Origin: Symsagittifera roscoffensis
Lineage: Eukaryota > Xenacoelomorpha > Acoela > Convolutidae
Length of the DNA stretch: 64,000 nt
Reading direction: 5' to 3'
Assembly: GCF_963678635.1 (NCBI RefSeq)
Contig: NC_087064.1
Coordinates: forward strand, 3,535,926 to 3,599,925
The position numbers and the translations under genes are program-made. Positions 33,261 through 44,937 of the stretch are shown piece by piece. Under the pieces are notes generated by a model, which searched no databases, was not told where the DNA came from, and saw only the letters and a list, made by a program, of their open reading frames with translations. Position 1 is the first letter of the stretch, and every line of letters begins with the position of its first letter.

Positions 33261-34007
33261 TCAAGTGATTAAAATCGATTGAAACAGATTTTCTGTACTG
33301 TTCGATTTTCGAAAATTCAAATATCGAAAACTTTGAAATCTGACATGTCAAAAAAATTTTAAAAAAATTGAAAAAGGCTTGGAATGTGCTAGAAACTGGC
33401 GTATATTAGCATGAGCCATACCAATCAAGTATGGCCGCCCCGTAAGCTGTACATAAAGTATATAAGTTGACCCGCTAGATTTGACCCTCTAGAGTTGACC
33501 CAGTCTTGGCAAAGTTTCGCTGGAAGTTATTATTTTGCTTTAGTTGGTCGGAACTGACAGTAAAAATAGTAAATCGTTTTCGCAAACAAAGAAGATAGTG
33601 TAAAGCCCCTTAATTTGTGTTCTAGTTTACTGGGAGAGATGAATTGTGTACCATAGAAAATTTTTGAAATTTTTTTTTGTTTGAGAAAAACATTTACAAT
33701 TTTCAATGCACGTGCCGACAAGATGCTTTCAGCTGTATTTTAAATCGTAGAGCGAGATGTAGTTAATCTGTTTTGATTTGAAAAAAAAAATTAGAACTAA
33801 AAACTTCATAAGATAACCCCTTTCAAAATTCGTCCCTACTTATTTTTAGTTATTTTTGCTGAAGCGTTCTCATTATTTTTTTAAAAGCATCATAATGTAA
33901 GCCCCCAATATATAGGGGAGCTATATTAGGAGGATTTTAAGGGAGCTTTAAGGGGAGGGAACTCCCTTAATATAACTGGAGGGGGAGTTAAAGTAAGCCA
34001 GATATAA

Positions 34008-34044
<37 letters not shown>

Positions 34045-34489
34045 GAGATCTAAACTGCAGATCTAACCTTTTTTTTTTTAAATTTTGTTCTGTCTTTCTC
34101 TCTCTCTGTCTCAATTTTAAGATGCTTGAATTTTTAGGGGACTTATTATAGGGGGCTTATTTTAAGTGACTTGTATTAGAAAAAATTAGGGGCTTATGAT
34201 AGGGGCAGGGATTGTTATATTACGGGTATTATTAAGCCCCCTAAAAATTTAAGCACCCCCATAACAACCCTCCCTCAACTGAGTGGTAGTGAAAAGGTGT
34301 GTATTATTGTATGGGGCTTAACTATTAATAATAGGGTGCCATAACTATTTATATTGAAGATCAAACGTGATTTTTAGGGAATTACTTAGCGTTATAAAAA
34401 GAACGTGATCCCTCTTACGACGTACTCATAAACTCAGCACACATTCTGCTCTTACCCCCCCCCCCCGCCCCAACTGCTCAAGCTTTTTC
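33261..34489. other. Non-coding stretch with purine-rich and GA repeats
   Basis: No gene seen. Contains (GA)n at 34011-34041 and the complementary CT run at 34094-34112, which could pair. Between 33900 and 34260 there are repeated GGGGGCTTA / TAAGCCCCC motifs in both orientations. Confidence 0.5.
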
Positions 34490-34735
34490 TTCGCTGGTAC
34501 TAACCTCCTGCTCAAGGCACCCCACTCCTCGGTACCCTCTTCACCTTCACCAACCTCCTGCTCATGACACCTACTTCTTTGGTCACCCTCTTCACCTGCA
34601 CCAACCTCCTGCTCAAGGCACCCAACTCTTCGGTTACCCTCTTCACCTGCACCAGGCACCTGCTCAAGACATCCAAATCTTCGTTCACCCTCGTCACCTG
34701 CACCAACTACCTGCGCGAGGCACCGAACAAGAGAC
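34490..34735. repeat. 57-bp minisatellite, open on both strands
   Basis: About four to five diverged 57-bp units built around ACCTGCACCAACCTCCTGCTC. The unit length is divisible by three. Both the plus strand (TLFTCTNLLLKAPNSS-type repeat) and the minus strand (LEQEVGAGEEGNRRVGC-type repeat) stay open across it. No family recognised. Confidence 0.65.
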
Positions 34736-34869
34736 TGATCAGCGAGATCATAATAGAACAAGAGAACAACGTTGAACAACATATGAGGCGATAATGGTTA
34801 ATTTTAAAATATTTAGTGATTATTGATGAAATCTTTCAAGTCGCTTTGAATATGTTTATTTTGAATGTT

Positions 34870-35290
34870 TAATCTTTTTTTTCTATGATTATTAGTTTTT
34901 ATAATTATTAATTTCACCAAATTTCTTTTGAAAAAGTCAGGAATTATTATGCTTTTTAATCGATAATAAGTGGTTGTCTGTTTGATCTGTAATCATGTAT
35001 AATGGATCATACGACTTTATAATCTCTTGGAGAATATCACGATTAATATCGATTATAATAGATTATAATATCTTGGAAAATATCACGATTATAGTAGATT
35101 ATAATCGATTATAAGAGGTTTTCTGTTGCAATTATAATCAAATAAAGTGGATTAAAAGAGATTATAATCTCTTGAAAATATCACGATTATAATCGATTAT
35201 TATTCCTTCAACAACCTTGTTTTGGTAATTATAATCAAGTAAAATTGTGAAAAATTGTCATAATAATCCGTTATAATCGATTACTTACGC
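34870..35290. repeat. Dense array of TTATAATCGATTATAA palindromes
   Basis: Degenerate tandem units with AATATCACGATTATAATCGA and CTCTTGGAGAATATCACG recurring every 60-70 bases, from about 34990 to 35290. Each core motif is its own reverse complement. No gene seen from here to 36102. Confidence 0.6.
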
Positions 35291-36102
35291 CTTAATTTTG
35301 ATGCGGGCAGTAAACGAAAATGCAAAAAAAATCATTGGAGACTACATTGGGAGACTTTATTTTGATTAGTTTGCCAAATACAATGAAATAAACCAGCAAA
35401 TGATACAATACTAGAAAACAATGCGGCACAATGAACTGTGCGCTCAAATGAGAGGAGCATTTGAAAGGCTTAAAAGCGAGGAACTACTATTGAAACTAAA
35501 AACATCACATGTAAGACGAATATTTTGTTTCTATCTGGCTTCAAATAGAGTAATGATTTTGAGAAAAGAAATAAGTGGGATGATGCAACCGGTCTGCTGG
35601 ATGCATCAAAACTAATTCTGGCTTTCTAACACTCAGTGATCTAGTCTGTAAGAAACTTTAGATAAAGGATAAGATAAAAAAACACCAGGTTTTTGCAACA
35701 AAATTTTTGAATAGAACTGTGGTAAAATAGAACAAATACTTGCAGCGGACGCATCAAATTTTTATACAAAAATGCGAGCAAATAGGAAAATATTGGCATG
35801 AAGTAGTTATGCTGAACAGTATGGGCTTCTCTCACAAAAAATAACACACGAGGTCTTTTTCTAATCAGTCGTGAATTACTCAATGGGGCTTCAAATGCCT
35901 AAAGTTTAACAGAAAATAGACTGCGTTTCTTTTTTTGAAAAACTCCCAGCAAGAATGCAACAATGCAAGAAAATCCCAGCAGGAATGCAAAAGTAGGGTA
36001 ATTTTTAATATAGTTTTGGTTACCTGGAAAAAATTTTAAAAGAGGGACGACGCAACTCTTAGATCACCCTAAAATTGGACACTAATAAACTTTATTGGGG
36101 GA

Positions 36103-36950
36103 TGGTTCTCATGCTTGAGGGAACGAATGCTTGAAAAGTTTCAACCAATCAAAATCGCTAAGCGTTCCTATTGGTTAAATACTTTTCTCACAAAAGCGAA
36201 GTCAATATTAGCAGAAAATGTTTTAAATCAGAGGAAATTAATCAAAAATTTTACAAATTGCAGATTACAACCGCAATACTATTCAGATAAACATCAAGAT
36301 TTATGAGTTCAAGTTCATTAAAAAATTTTCAGTCTTGAAAACTCATCTGCCTATTATCTAATCGGTGAGCGTTAACACTATTGGCCTGGTTATATTTTCC
36401 TACTTTGAGATTTTTGCGATTTACTTCGAGATTTTGAATACTCATTTCTGATTGGCTGAAAATAAGCTAAAAGTAATTTCAAGCATTCGTTTCCTCAAGC
36501 ATGAGGGACGCCACTAATAAGGGGAGGGTCATTGGTGGCGCCCTTCATGCTTGAGGGAACGAATGCTTGAAATTAAATTTAGCTTACTTTCAGCCAATCA
36601 GAATTGAGTATTCAAAATCTCGAAGTAAATCGCAAAAATCTCAAAGTAGGAAAATATAACCAGGCCAATAGTGTTAACGCTCACCGATTAGATAATAGGC
36701 AGATGAGTTTTCAAGACTGAAATTTTTTTAATGAACTTGAACTCATAAATCTTGATGTTTATCTGAATAGTATTGCGGTTGTAATCTGCAATTTGTAAAA
36801 TTTTTGATTAATTTCCTCTGATTTAAAACATTTTCTGCTAATATTGACTTCGCTTTTGTGAGAAAAGTATTTAACCAATAGGAACGCTTAGCGATTTTGA
36901 TTGGTTGAAACTTTTCAAGCATTCGGTCCCTCAAGCATGAGAACCCTTCC
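36103..36950. repeat. Approximately 850-bp near-perfect palindrome (foldback element)
   Basis: The left arm is about 36103-36515 and the right arm about 36530-36950, in inverted orientation with a loop of about 15 bases around AATAAGGGGAGGGTCATT. Each arm is itself bounded by inverted copies of CATGCTTGAGGGAACGAATG. The structure can therefore be read as two copies of a 400-bp MITE head to head. The same 71-residue frame appears on the plus strand in one arm and on the minus strand in the other. It is an incidental ORF. Confidence 0.85.
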
Positions 36951-37986
36951 CATAACAAACTTTACAGAAACAGAAATTTCAAAAACTCAAACTGTCAAAG
37001 TTGTGACTCAAAGCTAACTAGACGCAATTATCTTTTGGGAGCTCCTGACAAACGAAAACAGTTTCCGCATTGTAGAACAACACCAGAGTCTTTTAACTAA
37101 TTTTATTTTGCATCTTGCAAAGTATAACTTTGATGGGGAGATTGTGGCATAGAAAAGACAACCGCTTCGAGGGTTTGATACCGAAGAAGCAGGTGCGTTC
37201 CATGAGTTCATCAAAGTGATATGATACGATTGTCAATATTTTGTTATGCACAAAAAAAAAAGTGTCTACAAAATATTTATGAGGTTATGTGGATTTTCAC
37301 GACATATATGGTTCCAGTAAGCAAAAGAAATTTTTGCAACAGCACAAAATACTGTGTTCAAAAAATCTATCGAATTGTTTTTGAATTTAAAAAATGAATC
37401 TCAGGAACTAAATGCGAAAGAAATTAAAACTGCCTCTAGCACCGATAATATTCAAGACTCATATGGACAATACGCAAAATTACCCTTCATTAGTCTAGTC
37501 AGTAGAAGCCTATCAACGGGGGTTGAATTTCATGAGTTAATTCAGATAGCCCGATTGGTAAAGCATAGTAAGGTATAACAATAACCGGTAGAGAAATTTG
37601 GGATAAAATTGACAAAACTCCTTTGATGAATTCGATGACCAAGGTTACTGAATTTGATCATACGACTGCTCTTCATTGAAGTGGCAAACATCGAGACAAA
37701 AATATTTCATTTTTGGGGGAAAAGCTAGAAAAATTTCAACCACGCTGTTAACAATATTTCAATAATTTCGTTTTTTTATGGTTATACGTTTACTTTTCTA
37801 CAGCTTTTTTTTGGAGGATGGAATATACCATTAAACAATTTTTTCGGAAGTTGAACCTTCATGGTTATTATGGTCATTATATGAAACTGAGGAGAATTAT
37901 CAAAATCATTAAGGTACAGGTGAAAACAAATTGAATTATGGTGTGAAAGACAAACAAGATGTGCATTGTAAGTATTAATCAAACTA
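36951..37986. other. Non-coding stretch upstream of element 2
   Basis: A 74-codon plus-strand open frame at 37354-37578 (containing GVEFHELIQIARLVKHSK) and the region before it have somewhat coding-like composition but match nothing I recognise. The target site AACTA of element 2 ends the stretch (37982-37986). Confidence 0.4.
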
Positions 37987-38325
37987 TGCCATGAGGCGAC
38001 CTTCGGTACCTCATTATATTCTATTTACTTATGTATTGTCTTATCTAACTATGTCCTAAATATCTACTTATAGTGCAGTAAATTGATTCAAGGACAAATC
38101 TCACCAGCTGACTCGCTTGTCACTTGAGAATCTGAGGTGGTCACTTGCGAAAGCCTTAAGTGTTAAATCTAGTCATAAAAACATTAAACATTAAAAACAG
38201 TACTTCAATTCTGGATTCGTTAATCATTTATTCGTTACTCTATTCTATCTATTTATATATCATATCTAATTCAATATTCGAAATTTACAATACCGTTTTC
38301 CCTACTCAAACTGAGGGAAATCTCA
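37987..38325 (+). repeat. 5' LTR of element 2
   Basis: Begins TGCCATGAGGCG and ends AAATCTCA. Same length as 44594-44932. Preceded by AACTA. Confidence 0.95.
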
Positions 38326-38343
38326 TGGCGCAGCCAGCAGTTC
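38325..38343 (+). other. Primer-binding site of element 2 overlapping the gag start codon
   Basis: TGGCGCAGCCAGCAGTTC begins at 38326, directly after the LTR. The last LTR base A38325 plus TG of the site forms ATG of gag, which opens MAQPAVPVNED. Confidence 0.7.
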
Positions 38344-39560
38344 CTGTGAATGAAGACAGGACTGACCTACTCGGAATACCACCTTTTTGGGCGAGAACAT
38401 CGGTTAACCCACCTTTCATTTGGGAGACTTGGGTAGGACAATTTATTTTGGCCGTGAGTCTCAAAGACAACATTTCACCGGGGGAGTTACTAGTTGCCCC
38501 AGCAGAGTTAGTGGATGAACCCTACCCAAAGCCCGAAGCACCGAGTGCTGAAGAAAATGCAGCAGACGTGGCCAATAGGAACCTCCGAATTGCAGCAGCT
38601 AATCGAAGAATCGATGAGTACAATCAAGAGAGGAGAAGGAAAGGACCTCGCATTGGACATAACTGGTGTTACTATGAGGCAGAGGCGCACTGGGAAATGA
38701 GAGGAAAAAACGATTCTTGAATTCTTACCCTCATTTGGACCTCAATACTAGTTCTTTCATTGATTTTAACAAGTGTTGTGAGGATGTTTTCAAGGCAGAG
38801 CGGGACGACACAGTCGAAAGGATTCAGCTGTATAATACAATTTTCATGCAGGATAATGACTCATTCTCATCATTTTACGCCCGACTTAGCGCTCAAACTG
38901 CGTTGTGTAATTGGCCGATTGATCAGGAAAGAGCAACATTGAAAGACTTGTTTATTGGTCGCATTCGCGATGTGGAGGTTCAGAAGCAATTAATCAGAGC
39001 AAAAGCCAATCTTGATGATACTCTACAACTGGCCTTGGAGAATGAGAAAGGGGCCAAAACATCAGAACAATTTCAGAAATTGCTCCCACATAACAACGCT
39101 ACTTCTAATACTACAAACTCTATTCGAGTCAAGCAGGAACCAACTTCGTCAGTACAACAATTTAAGAGCCAAGGAAATAGTAGCCGGGGAGGAGGTGTAA
39201 ACCGTCCTAACCAACGACAAGATCAAAATAAACCATGTTATTTTTGTGGCAACCCGTTTTCTTTGGAGCATCGCCGGTCGTGCCCGGCTAGAGAAGCTAC
39301 TTGCAATGCCTGCAAAAAGAAGGGTCATTTTGCTAAGGTGTGTAACACTACGAGACGACGCGTGAACATGGTACAAAATGAAGAGATGGCTACAGACCAA
39401 GAGTGTAATTTAATTGAAGTTAATGGTGACAGCGAGCCGGAATATGGGGTCATGGCGATAGGCGTTGTGCAGATTAACAATGTGGAACTTCTAAAGACAG
39501 CGGGAGGACAACCAAGGAGCCTCAGTATACAGTTACGTTCCGGTAACTCTTTCTTCTATT
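38325..39560 (+). pseudogene. gag: gag of element 2
   Basis: It starts at the ATG spanning the LTR/primer-site junction and reads WARTSVNPPFIWETWVGQF, a typical Gag N-terminal capsid pattern. It shifts frame in a six-A run at 38705-38710. It then continues with CEDVFKAERDDTVERIQLYN and SFSSFYARLSAQTALCNW, a recognisable retrotransposon capsid helix set. Two Cys clusters follow (CYFCGNPFSLEHRRSC, then the CCHC knuckle CNACKKKGHFAKVC, 39236-39345). The frame then runs on into protease without its own stop. Confidence 0.83.
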
Positions 39561-39808
39561 CTACGGTGGACACTAACAGTCCCGTATCTTTCTTTAACAA
39601 GAAAACGGCGGATATACTCATGAAACGGATTCCCAACGTTAAATTTAAGGACATCGCGAGACACCCTCTAGACGTTACTTATGTTGACTATAACAAGAAA
39701 CCAATTCAACTGTTTGGTTCTCTGTAAATCACTATTACATCGAAAGGATGGAAAATCGAGAATGCGTGTTTCCTGGTTTCCAAAAATCGTACTCGAAATT
39801 TACTCGGG
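39561..39808 (+). pseudogene. pol: pol of element 2: protease
   Basis: TVDTNSPVSFFN near 39565-39600 occupies the retropepsin active-site position. The expected D-[ST]-G reads D-T-N, so catalysis would be lost. A TAA at 39725 follows PIQLFGSL. The same frame continues with SKGWKIENACFLVS and NLLGLN, matching the second half of a retropepsin (hydrophobic-hydrophobic-G-x-N/D). Confidence 0.7.
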
Positions 39809-41340
39809 TTGAACCTTCATGAGAAATTGGGAATTGAAACGGTGCAACGCAGACCGGCAGAAGTTAGCTACGCGGCGAAAGATCAGGAATTGGACTCGAC
39901 CTCAAAGTTCTGGAGGGATCACTCTGTCAAAAGGTATCCAAATGTATTCAGCAGGCTGGGGAGGTCGAAAAACCATAAAGTATTCACTAATTTTAAAGAC
40001 CCGTTGGTGCCCAGACAAGTTAAAGGCCGAAAAGTTCCTATACATTTACAAGATCGGGTCACGGCTGAGATTAAAAAGTTAATTAAAGACAAGCACATTG
40101 AAAAGTTAGAAAAATGTACTACGGATCATTTCATCGCACCCATAGTCTTAACTGCAAAGAAAGAAGGATCTATAAAACTCGCGTTGAATGCTAAACCTAT
40201 GAATGCCCAAATCTAGCAAAACAAATGTCAAATGCCTAATATGCATAAATTGATTGACTCGGCGGCTCAAATCATAACTAGAGACACACCTGGGGAGGTG
40301 TGGCTTACTTCTCTGGAACTTAAATACGCTTTCAGTCAATTACCTTTATCGTAACTAACCAGTAGTCATTGTAACTTTAGTATTTTGTGCGGAGAGGCAA
40401 CTGGCACATATCGATTCAAGACTGGTTTCTACGGACTGATGGACATGCCTACGGAATTTCAGAAAGCGATGGACTATACGTTACAAGGATTGGAGGGTGT
40501 CATATGTTACCTCGATGATATACTGGTTGTCACTAAAGAAAGAGTTGAAGATCATAACGTACTAGTCGAAAGAGTGATGAATCGATTGGATGAAGAAGGA
40601 TGGGCGTTGAAACTTAGTAAATGTGAGTTTTCAGTTAACAAGCTAGTCTGGTTAGGGTATGAAATCGATGAAAACTGTTACGCTCCAAAATTCTCACAAA
40701 TAGAGGCAATCAAATCGCTGTTGCCACCCAAAACTCTTAAACAGTTAAGATCGTTTATGGGTACACTCAATCATCTTCAACCTTTCATCCTGGATTTGCA
40801 CAAATATACGGTCGCATTCACAGCTTCGTTAAAAGCGGAGAATAAGAAATCGTTTTTGTGGGGGGAAGAGCAAATTATTGCGTTTCAGAAGATCTTAAAC
40901 CTCATAGCAAACATCCCTAATTTGTTTCTTTACGATGCTTCGAAAGCTTCGCGTGTTAAATGTGATGCAAGTCATAGAGGGCTGGGGGCTTGCTTGGAAC
41001 TAGAAGTAGAGCCAAATGTTTGGGCCCCGATTGCGTTTGCCTCTAGGTTGCTAAACTCCGCGGAAATCAAGTATAGTACCAATGAGTTAGAACTTTTGGC
41101 TATTGTATGGTCGTGCGAACATTTCCGTACATATTTACTTGGTAAACGTTTTGTTATTCTAACCGATCATAAGGCCCTCATTTCCGCCCTCAATGAAACG
41201 TATGGTAAAAAGTCTTATCAGTCACGACTCTCTCGCTGGGCGGACCGCCTCATTCCGTTCGACTATCAAATCGAACATATACCCGGCTCCGCCCTAGGCA
41301 TCGTCGACTATATGTCTAGATACCCGACTTCTGTAGCACC
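39809..41340 (+). pseudogene. pol: pol of element 2: reverse transcriptase and RNase H
   Basis: RT: VPIHLQDRVTAEIKKLIKD, then SIKLALNAKPMNAQI, KTGFYGLMDMPTEFQKAMD (motif B) and ICYLDDILVV (YLDD box, 40502-40531). A Ty3-type tether WLGYEID follows. RNase H: VKCDASHRGLGA, YSTNELELLAIVWS, ILTDHKALI and the ending IEHIPGSALGIVDYMSRYP, with the active-site acidic residues retained. Stops TAG 40214-40216 and TAA near 40352 fall in the palm region. Their replacement of normally variable residues suggests simple point mutation. Confidence 0.88.
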
Positions 41341-42530
41341 ATTGCCATCATCGCATGACGAATTATTTGTCATTAAATCTATTCAAGCTTTTCACAATGC
41401 TTTAAATTTGATTGGTACTCAATCCAAACCTCAAGTAGTGCCGGTGGGGCAAATTTCAAATTATAACCAGTTTCCACCAATCAGATTGTTTGGTGAAATT
41501 AGAGGCGAAATTAGCTACCTCTTAACTAATACGACAAACCAATCAACGTTCGATTCATCTGACCAATCACCTTGTTGCAAACAGTTCAGTTGGTCGCCTC
41601 TAGAGGGCGTCGCGAATAGTACTCAATATGTTAACCAATCTCAAAAGGATATGCTAATTTATCGTCATAATTCCTCACCACTAGAGGGCGTTCATTCATG
41701 CTCTCAGTAAACTAGCCAATCATATGCTCGTATGCAAAATCGTGAGTATATATCACCGTCGCGAGAGGTCGACTTTTCATGCTCTAGTACTCTCGACCAA
41801 TCACAGCACAGTATGCAAATGCGATACGCTAAACCGGAAGTTTTTGCTCAAACTCATTGTCTCCGACCTTACAACTTAGAAATCAGTAAGGATATGGATA
41901 CTTTAAATAATCTTGCTCAAAACACTACTCTTAACTCTGCTCTCAATAACTCAAATACTTCTACTAATACTATTGACTTTGCAAATAATACGATCGAACA
42001 AACAAATCTCCTCAATTTTGTTGAAAATTTTTCTACAAATTCCCCTAATTTTTGCACCTCCAGTCAACTAAGACCCAGACTATCTACAGTTCGCCCTATG
42101 GATCGCCCGAGCCGTATTGATCAAATACGTACCCGAAAAATTGCCAGGCAGAGACATTCTCGAGAACGTTTCGTGGTTACTCGAGGACAAACGACGCAAA
42201 AGGCCCTCACTCACTTCCTCGATAAGTGCCGGAGGCAGCGGCTAACGAGACAGGCCAGACGAGGAGAGACACTTCGAATGGGGGTTAACGCCATCAATAA
42301 CCACAAACCGCTGGTCACACAGGACAAAAAGAAGGTGGTCGGATTGCCGGGACTGTTCGACGTGGATCTGTTGGGAGAGCTGACAGGGGAAGACCCGTTC
42401 CTCGGACCGATGAGAACTGCTATCATCAATAAGGATGTGCAATCCTTTAACAAACTGGGGGCGTACATGACCCAATTCTGGACGAAAGCGGCGGTGGTGA
42501 ACAACTGTGTCCTGAGAGACAACAAACTAG
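41341..42530 (+). pseudogene. pol: pol of element 2: long spacer between RNase H and integrase
   Basis: About 390 codons in the pol frame with one stop (TAA 41708-41710) and no recognised domain. The first part is Asn/Ser/Thr-rich with two SPLEGV repeats (about 41600 and 41680). The later part is Arg-rich (RTRKIARQRHSRERF). Most gypsy elements have a much shorter spacer here. Confidence 0.6.
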
Positions 42531-43710
42531 CCATACCCGAACAGTTACGAAGTGCTATCCTGATTCGACTTCATCGCTCGCACCCAGGCCAGGCGGCCAT
42601 GATGGACGCCTCGGAGTATATTTGGTGGCCATTTCTCAACCGCCAGATCGTTAATGTCTGCGAACAATGCCCGGAGTGTACTCTATTTGGTAAGAACATC
42701 AAAACTTCCGCGACTTATGACTCAGCTAAGCCGTTACCAACGTTGTCAGCTCCAAACCAAGAATTGCAACTTGATTTCGCGGGTCCGTTAATAGATGATA
42801 AGTAGGGGAAAATCTACATTTTAGTCGCCATAGATAGTTTTTCTAAGTTCCCCTCGGTGATGTTAACTAAATCAACCAGTGCGAAAAAAATAGTCAAATT
42901 TATGCGATCATATATTCGTAATCATGGCATACCAGAAACCATTAGGACAGATCAGGCATCTGGGTTTCATTCTGACGTCGTTAAAGAATTTTGCAAATTG
43001 AGAGGCATTAAACACATCCTCACAGCGGTGGGGGATCATCGGAGTTGTGGGCTGGTGGAGAGATCGATCCAGACCATAAAACGGAAGTTAGGAACAGAAA
43101 AATAAGATCCTAATTTTAAAAATCTGAAGTCAACTTTACAACAAATTATCGTTGATATTTGGAAAACTAAGCATTCTACGTTAAAAGTATCTCCTTTTGA
43201 GTTACACTTTGGGAGGAAGCCCAACACTGAGTTTTCATTAGCACGTGATAATGTTGTTCATTCTCCTACTTCAGCACAAGGACTAGAGAGGAACCTCCTA
43301 ACCCCGGAGCAACGGTCAAGCCAGGATTACAGCCGCGATAGGGCTAAAGTTGTACCCAGAGGATCGTCACACAGCCCAGAAATCCCCTATAAATTCAAGC
43401 CACTCTTTGGTGTGGGCGAGCGTATAGCGGATAGTCAACCAACCGTATAAAGCCTTGGAGAACCTTGCGAAGGCAGCTAACACCTGGAAGCAGTGGAAAC
43501 GGAATGTGCCTCCACAACAAGGACAAGATCTTCTCCGTGAATTGGCGGCTTGGAATAGCGACCTCGCAAACTCGCTGAAATCAGGGATCACGAAGGGGAC
43601 CCTACGCTTTTACGATAACGCCCGCTATACGTCAGCACCAGCACTCTCGCATTCACAGAGAATGAACGTGTCGTCTTCTTCGAGGGCCAAAAGACTGTCC
43701 AAAACAACTT
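42531..43710 (+). pseudogene. pol: pol of element 2: integrase
   Basis: H2C2 finger: LHRSHPGQAAMM and CEQCPECTLF. Core: ELQLDFAGPL (first Asp), IRTDQASGFHS (second Asp) and DHRSCGLVERSIQ (Glu), with D-35-E spacing intact. Stops TAG 42803-42805 and TAA 43103-43105 interrupt the core. The frame changes between 43105 and 43455. SPFELHFGRKPN (about 43190) is the usual block after the core. Confidence 0.85.
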
Positions 43711-44558
43711 AATTAGAAAAATTAGTTTTACAAGATTCTCTAAGAGTCAAAATCTTTCGGAAAGTCCTTGATCGAAAATCGGGAAATCCTCTGTTCAAAC
43801 TAGCAAAAATCAAGATTACTCATGTCACGGATCATACTTACATTACCGACAAAGGGAAAGTCTACCGAAAAAATCACCTAAGCCTAAGACATAATTTTAA
43901 CCTCCCTAAGTTTTCAGCTACGCCAGGCACAGTGGGAGAACGCTTGCAGCGACGAATTGCTCCTCGGCCCCAGTCTCAACTATCTACTATTCCAGCTACA
44001 CGGCAGACAGACGAATCTTTAGAGGGCAAGGTGATCGACTTAACAGCAGAGTCATCAAGCGAGGACTCATTGATCACTGGGCCTCAGCTAGAGTTGGTGG
44101 AGGCACCGGTTACAACACCTCAAGGATTGGCTCCCGTGATCGCTACATCAGAAGCTCCGATCATCAACCCTCCAACTAATCCCGCCTTGATATCTCCTAC
44201 AGGGGCGTTAGCAACACCCCAGGACCAGCCAGAGACTTCTGACACAGCAGCAAAAGACACAGCGGATACTGGCCATTTGGAGGTCGACAATCCTACCTCC
44301 CAATCTTCGAGCGAGTTTAATAGGTCATCTAACTGGTCCAAGAAACCGACGAGGTTTTATGGAGATCCTTATCGTCATTCAGTTAAGAGTGTAACTGAAT
44401 CAAACTCTGCAGAGCCTTCGTCACTACAAACAAACACTGTTCAAGTCATCACTACGCCGTTCACCCCGATTGTTCGAAAGGTGCCGTTTCCCAGAACTAA
44501 GGAGCAAACTACTCCGTTCAAGAAAACTAGAATCGAAGAGCATGACAAAACTTCTTGA
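43711..44558 (+). pseudogene. pol: pol of element 2: integrase C-terminus and tail
   Basis: In the frame ending at 44558, THVTDHTYITDKGKVYRKNH (about 43816-43875) is the integrase C-terminal SH3-like (GPY/F-type) module that ends in R-K-N-H. A low-complexity Pro/Ser/Thr-rich tail follows, ending near KKPTRFYGDP. A TAA at 43710-43712 precedes it. The YG-bearing end parallels the tail ORF of element 1. Confidence 0.7.
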
Positions 44559-44593
44559 ACTAGAGGGGGAAGGATTTTTTCTAGAGGTGGAAG

Positions 44594-44932
44594 TGTCATG
44601 AGGCGACCTTCGGTACCTCATTATATTCTATTTACTTATGTATTGTCTTATCTAACTATGTCCAAAATATCTACTTATAGTGCAGTAAAATGATTCAAGG
44701 ACAAATCTCACCAGCTAAATCGTTTGTCACTTGAGAATCTGAGGTGGTCACTTGCGAAAGCCTTAAGTGTTAAATCTAGTCATAAAATCGTTAAACAATA
44801 AAAACAATACTTCAATTCTGGATTCGTTAATCATTTATTCATTACTCTATTCTATCTATTTATATATCATATCTAATTCAATATTCGAATTTTACAATAC
44901 CGTTTTCCCTACTCAAACTGAGGGAAATCTCA
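44594..44932 (+). repeat. 3' LTR of element 2
   Basis: 339 bp, TGTCATGAGGCG to AAATCTCA, followed by AACTA at 44933-44937. The purine-rich stretch GAACTAGAGGGGGAAGG (44557-44573) and AGAGGTGGAAG just upstream are candidates for the polypurine tract. Confidence 0.95.
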
Positions 44933-44937
44933 AACTA

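Larger units (their letters stand above)
37987..44932 (+). mobile_element. Ty3/gypsy LTR retrotransposon 2 (6.9 kb, defective)
   Basis: Complete structure: two 339-bp LTRs beginning TG and ending CA, with about 12 mismatches and no indels. The 5-bp target duplication AACTA lies at 37982-37986 and 44933-44937. A primer-binding site abuts the 5' LTR. Order gag, protease, RT, RNase H, integrase, tail. From 38711 to 43105 almost everything lies in one reading frame. It is interrupted only by in-frame stops at 39725, 40214, about 40352, 41708, 42803 and 43103. A frame change follows after 43105. There is no env. It is a different family from element 1; its integrase resembles the decayed fragment at 2703-2924. 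Confidence 0.95.

Noticed and set aside
34426-34782. 118-codon minus-strand ORF as a real gene
   Set aside because: It is the reverse strand of a minisatellite, open in several frames because of composition. No homology recognised.
36115-36958. Two short ORFs at 36115-36306 (+) and 36743-36958 (-)
   Set aside because: They are the same sequence in the two arms of the palindrome, with no coding signature.
38705-38711. A AAA AAC heptamer in element 2 as a programmed frameshift
   Set aside because: It lies in the middle of the Gag capsid region, not at a gag/pol boundary. A one-base deletion in the A run is simpler.
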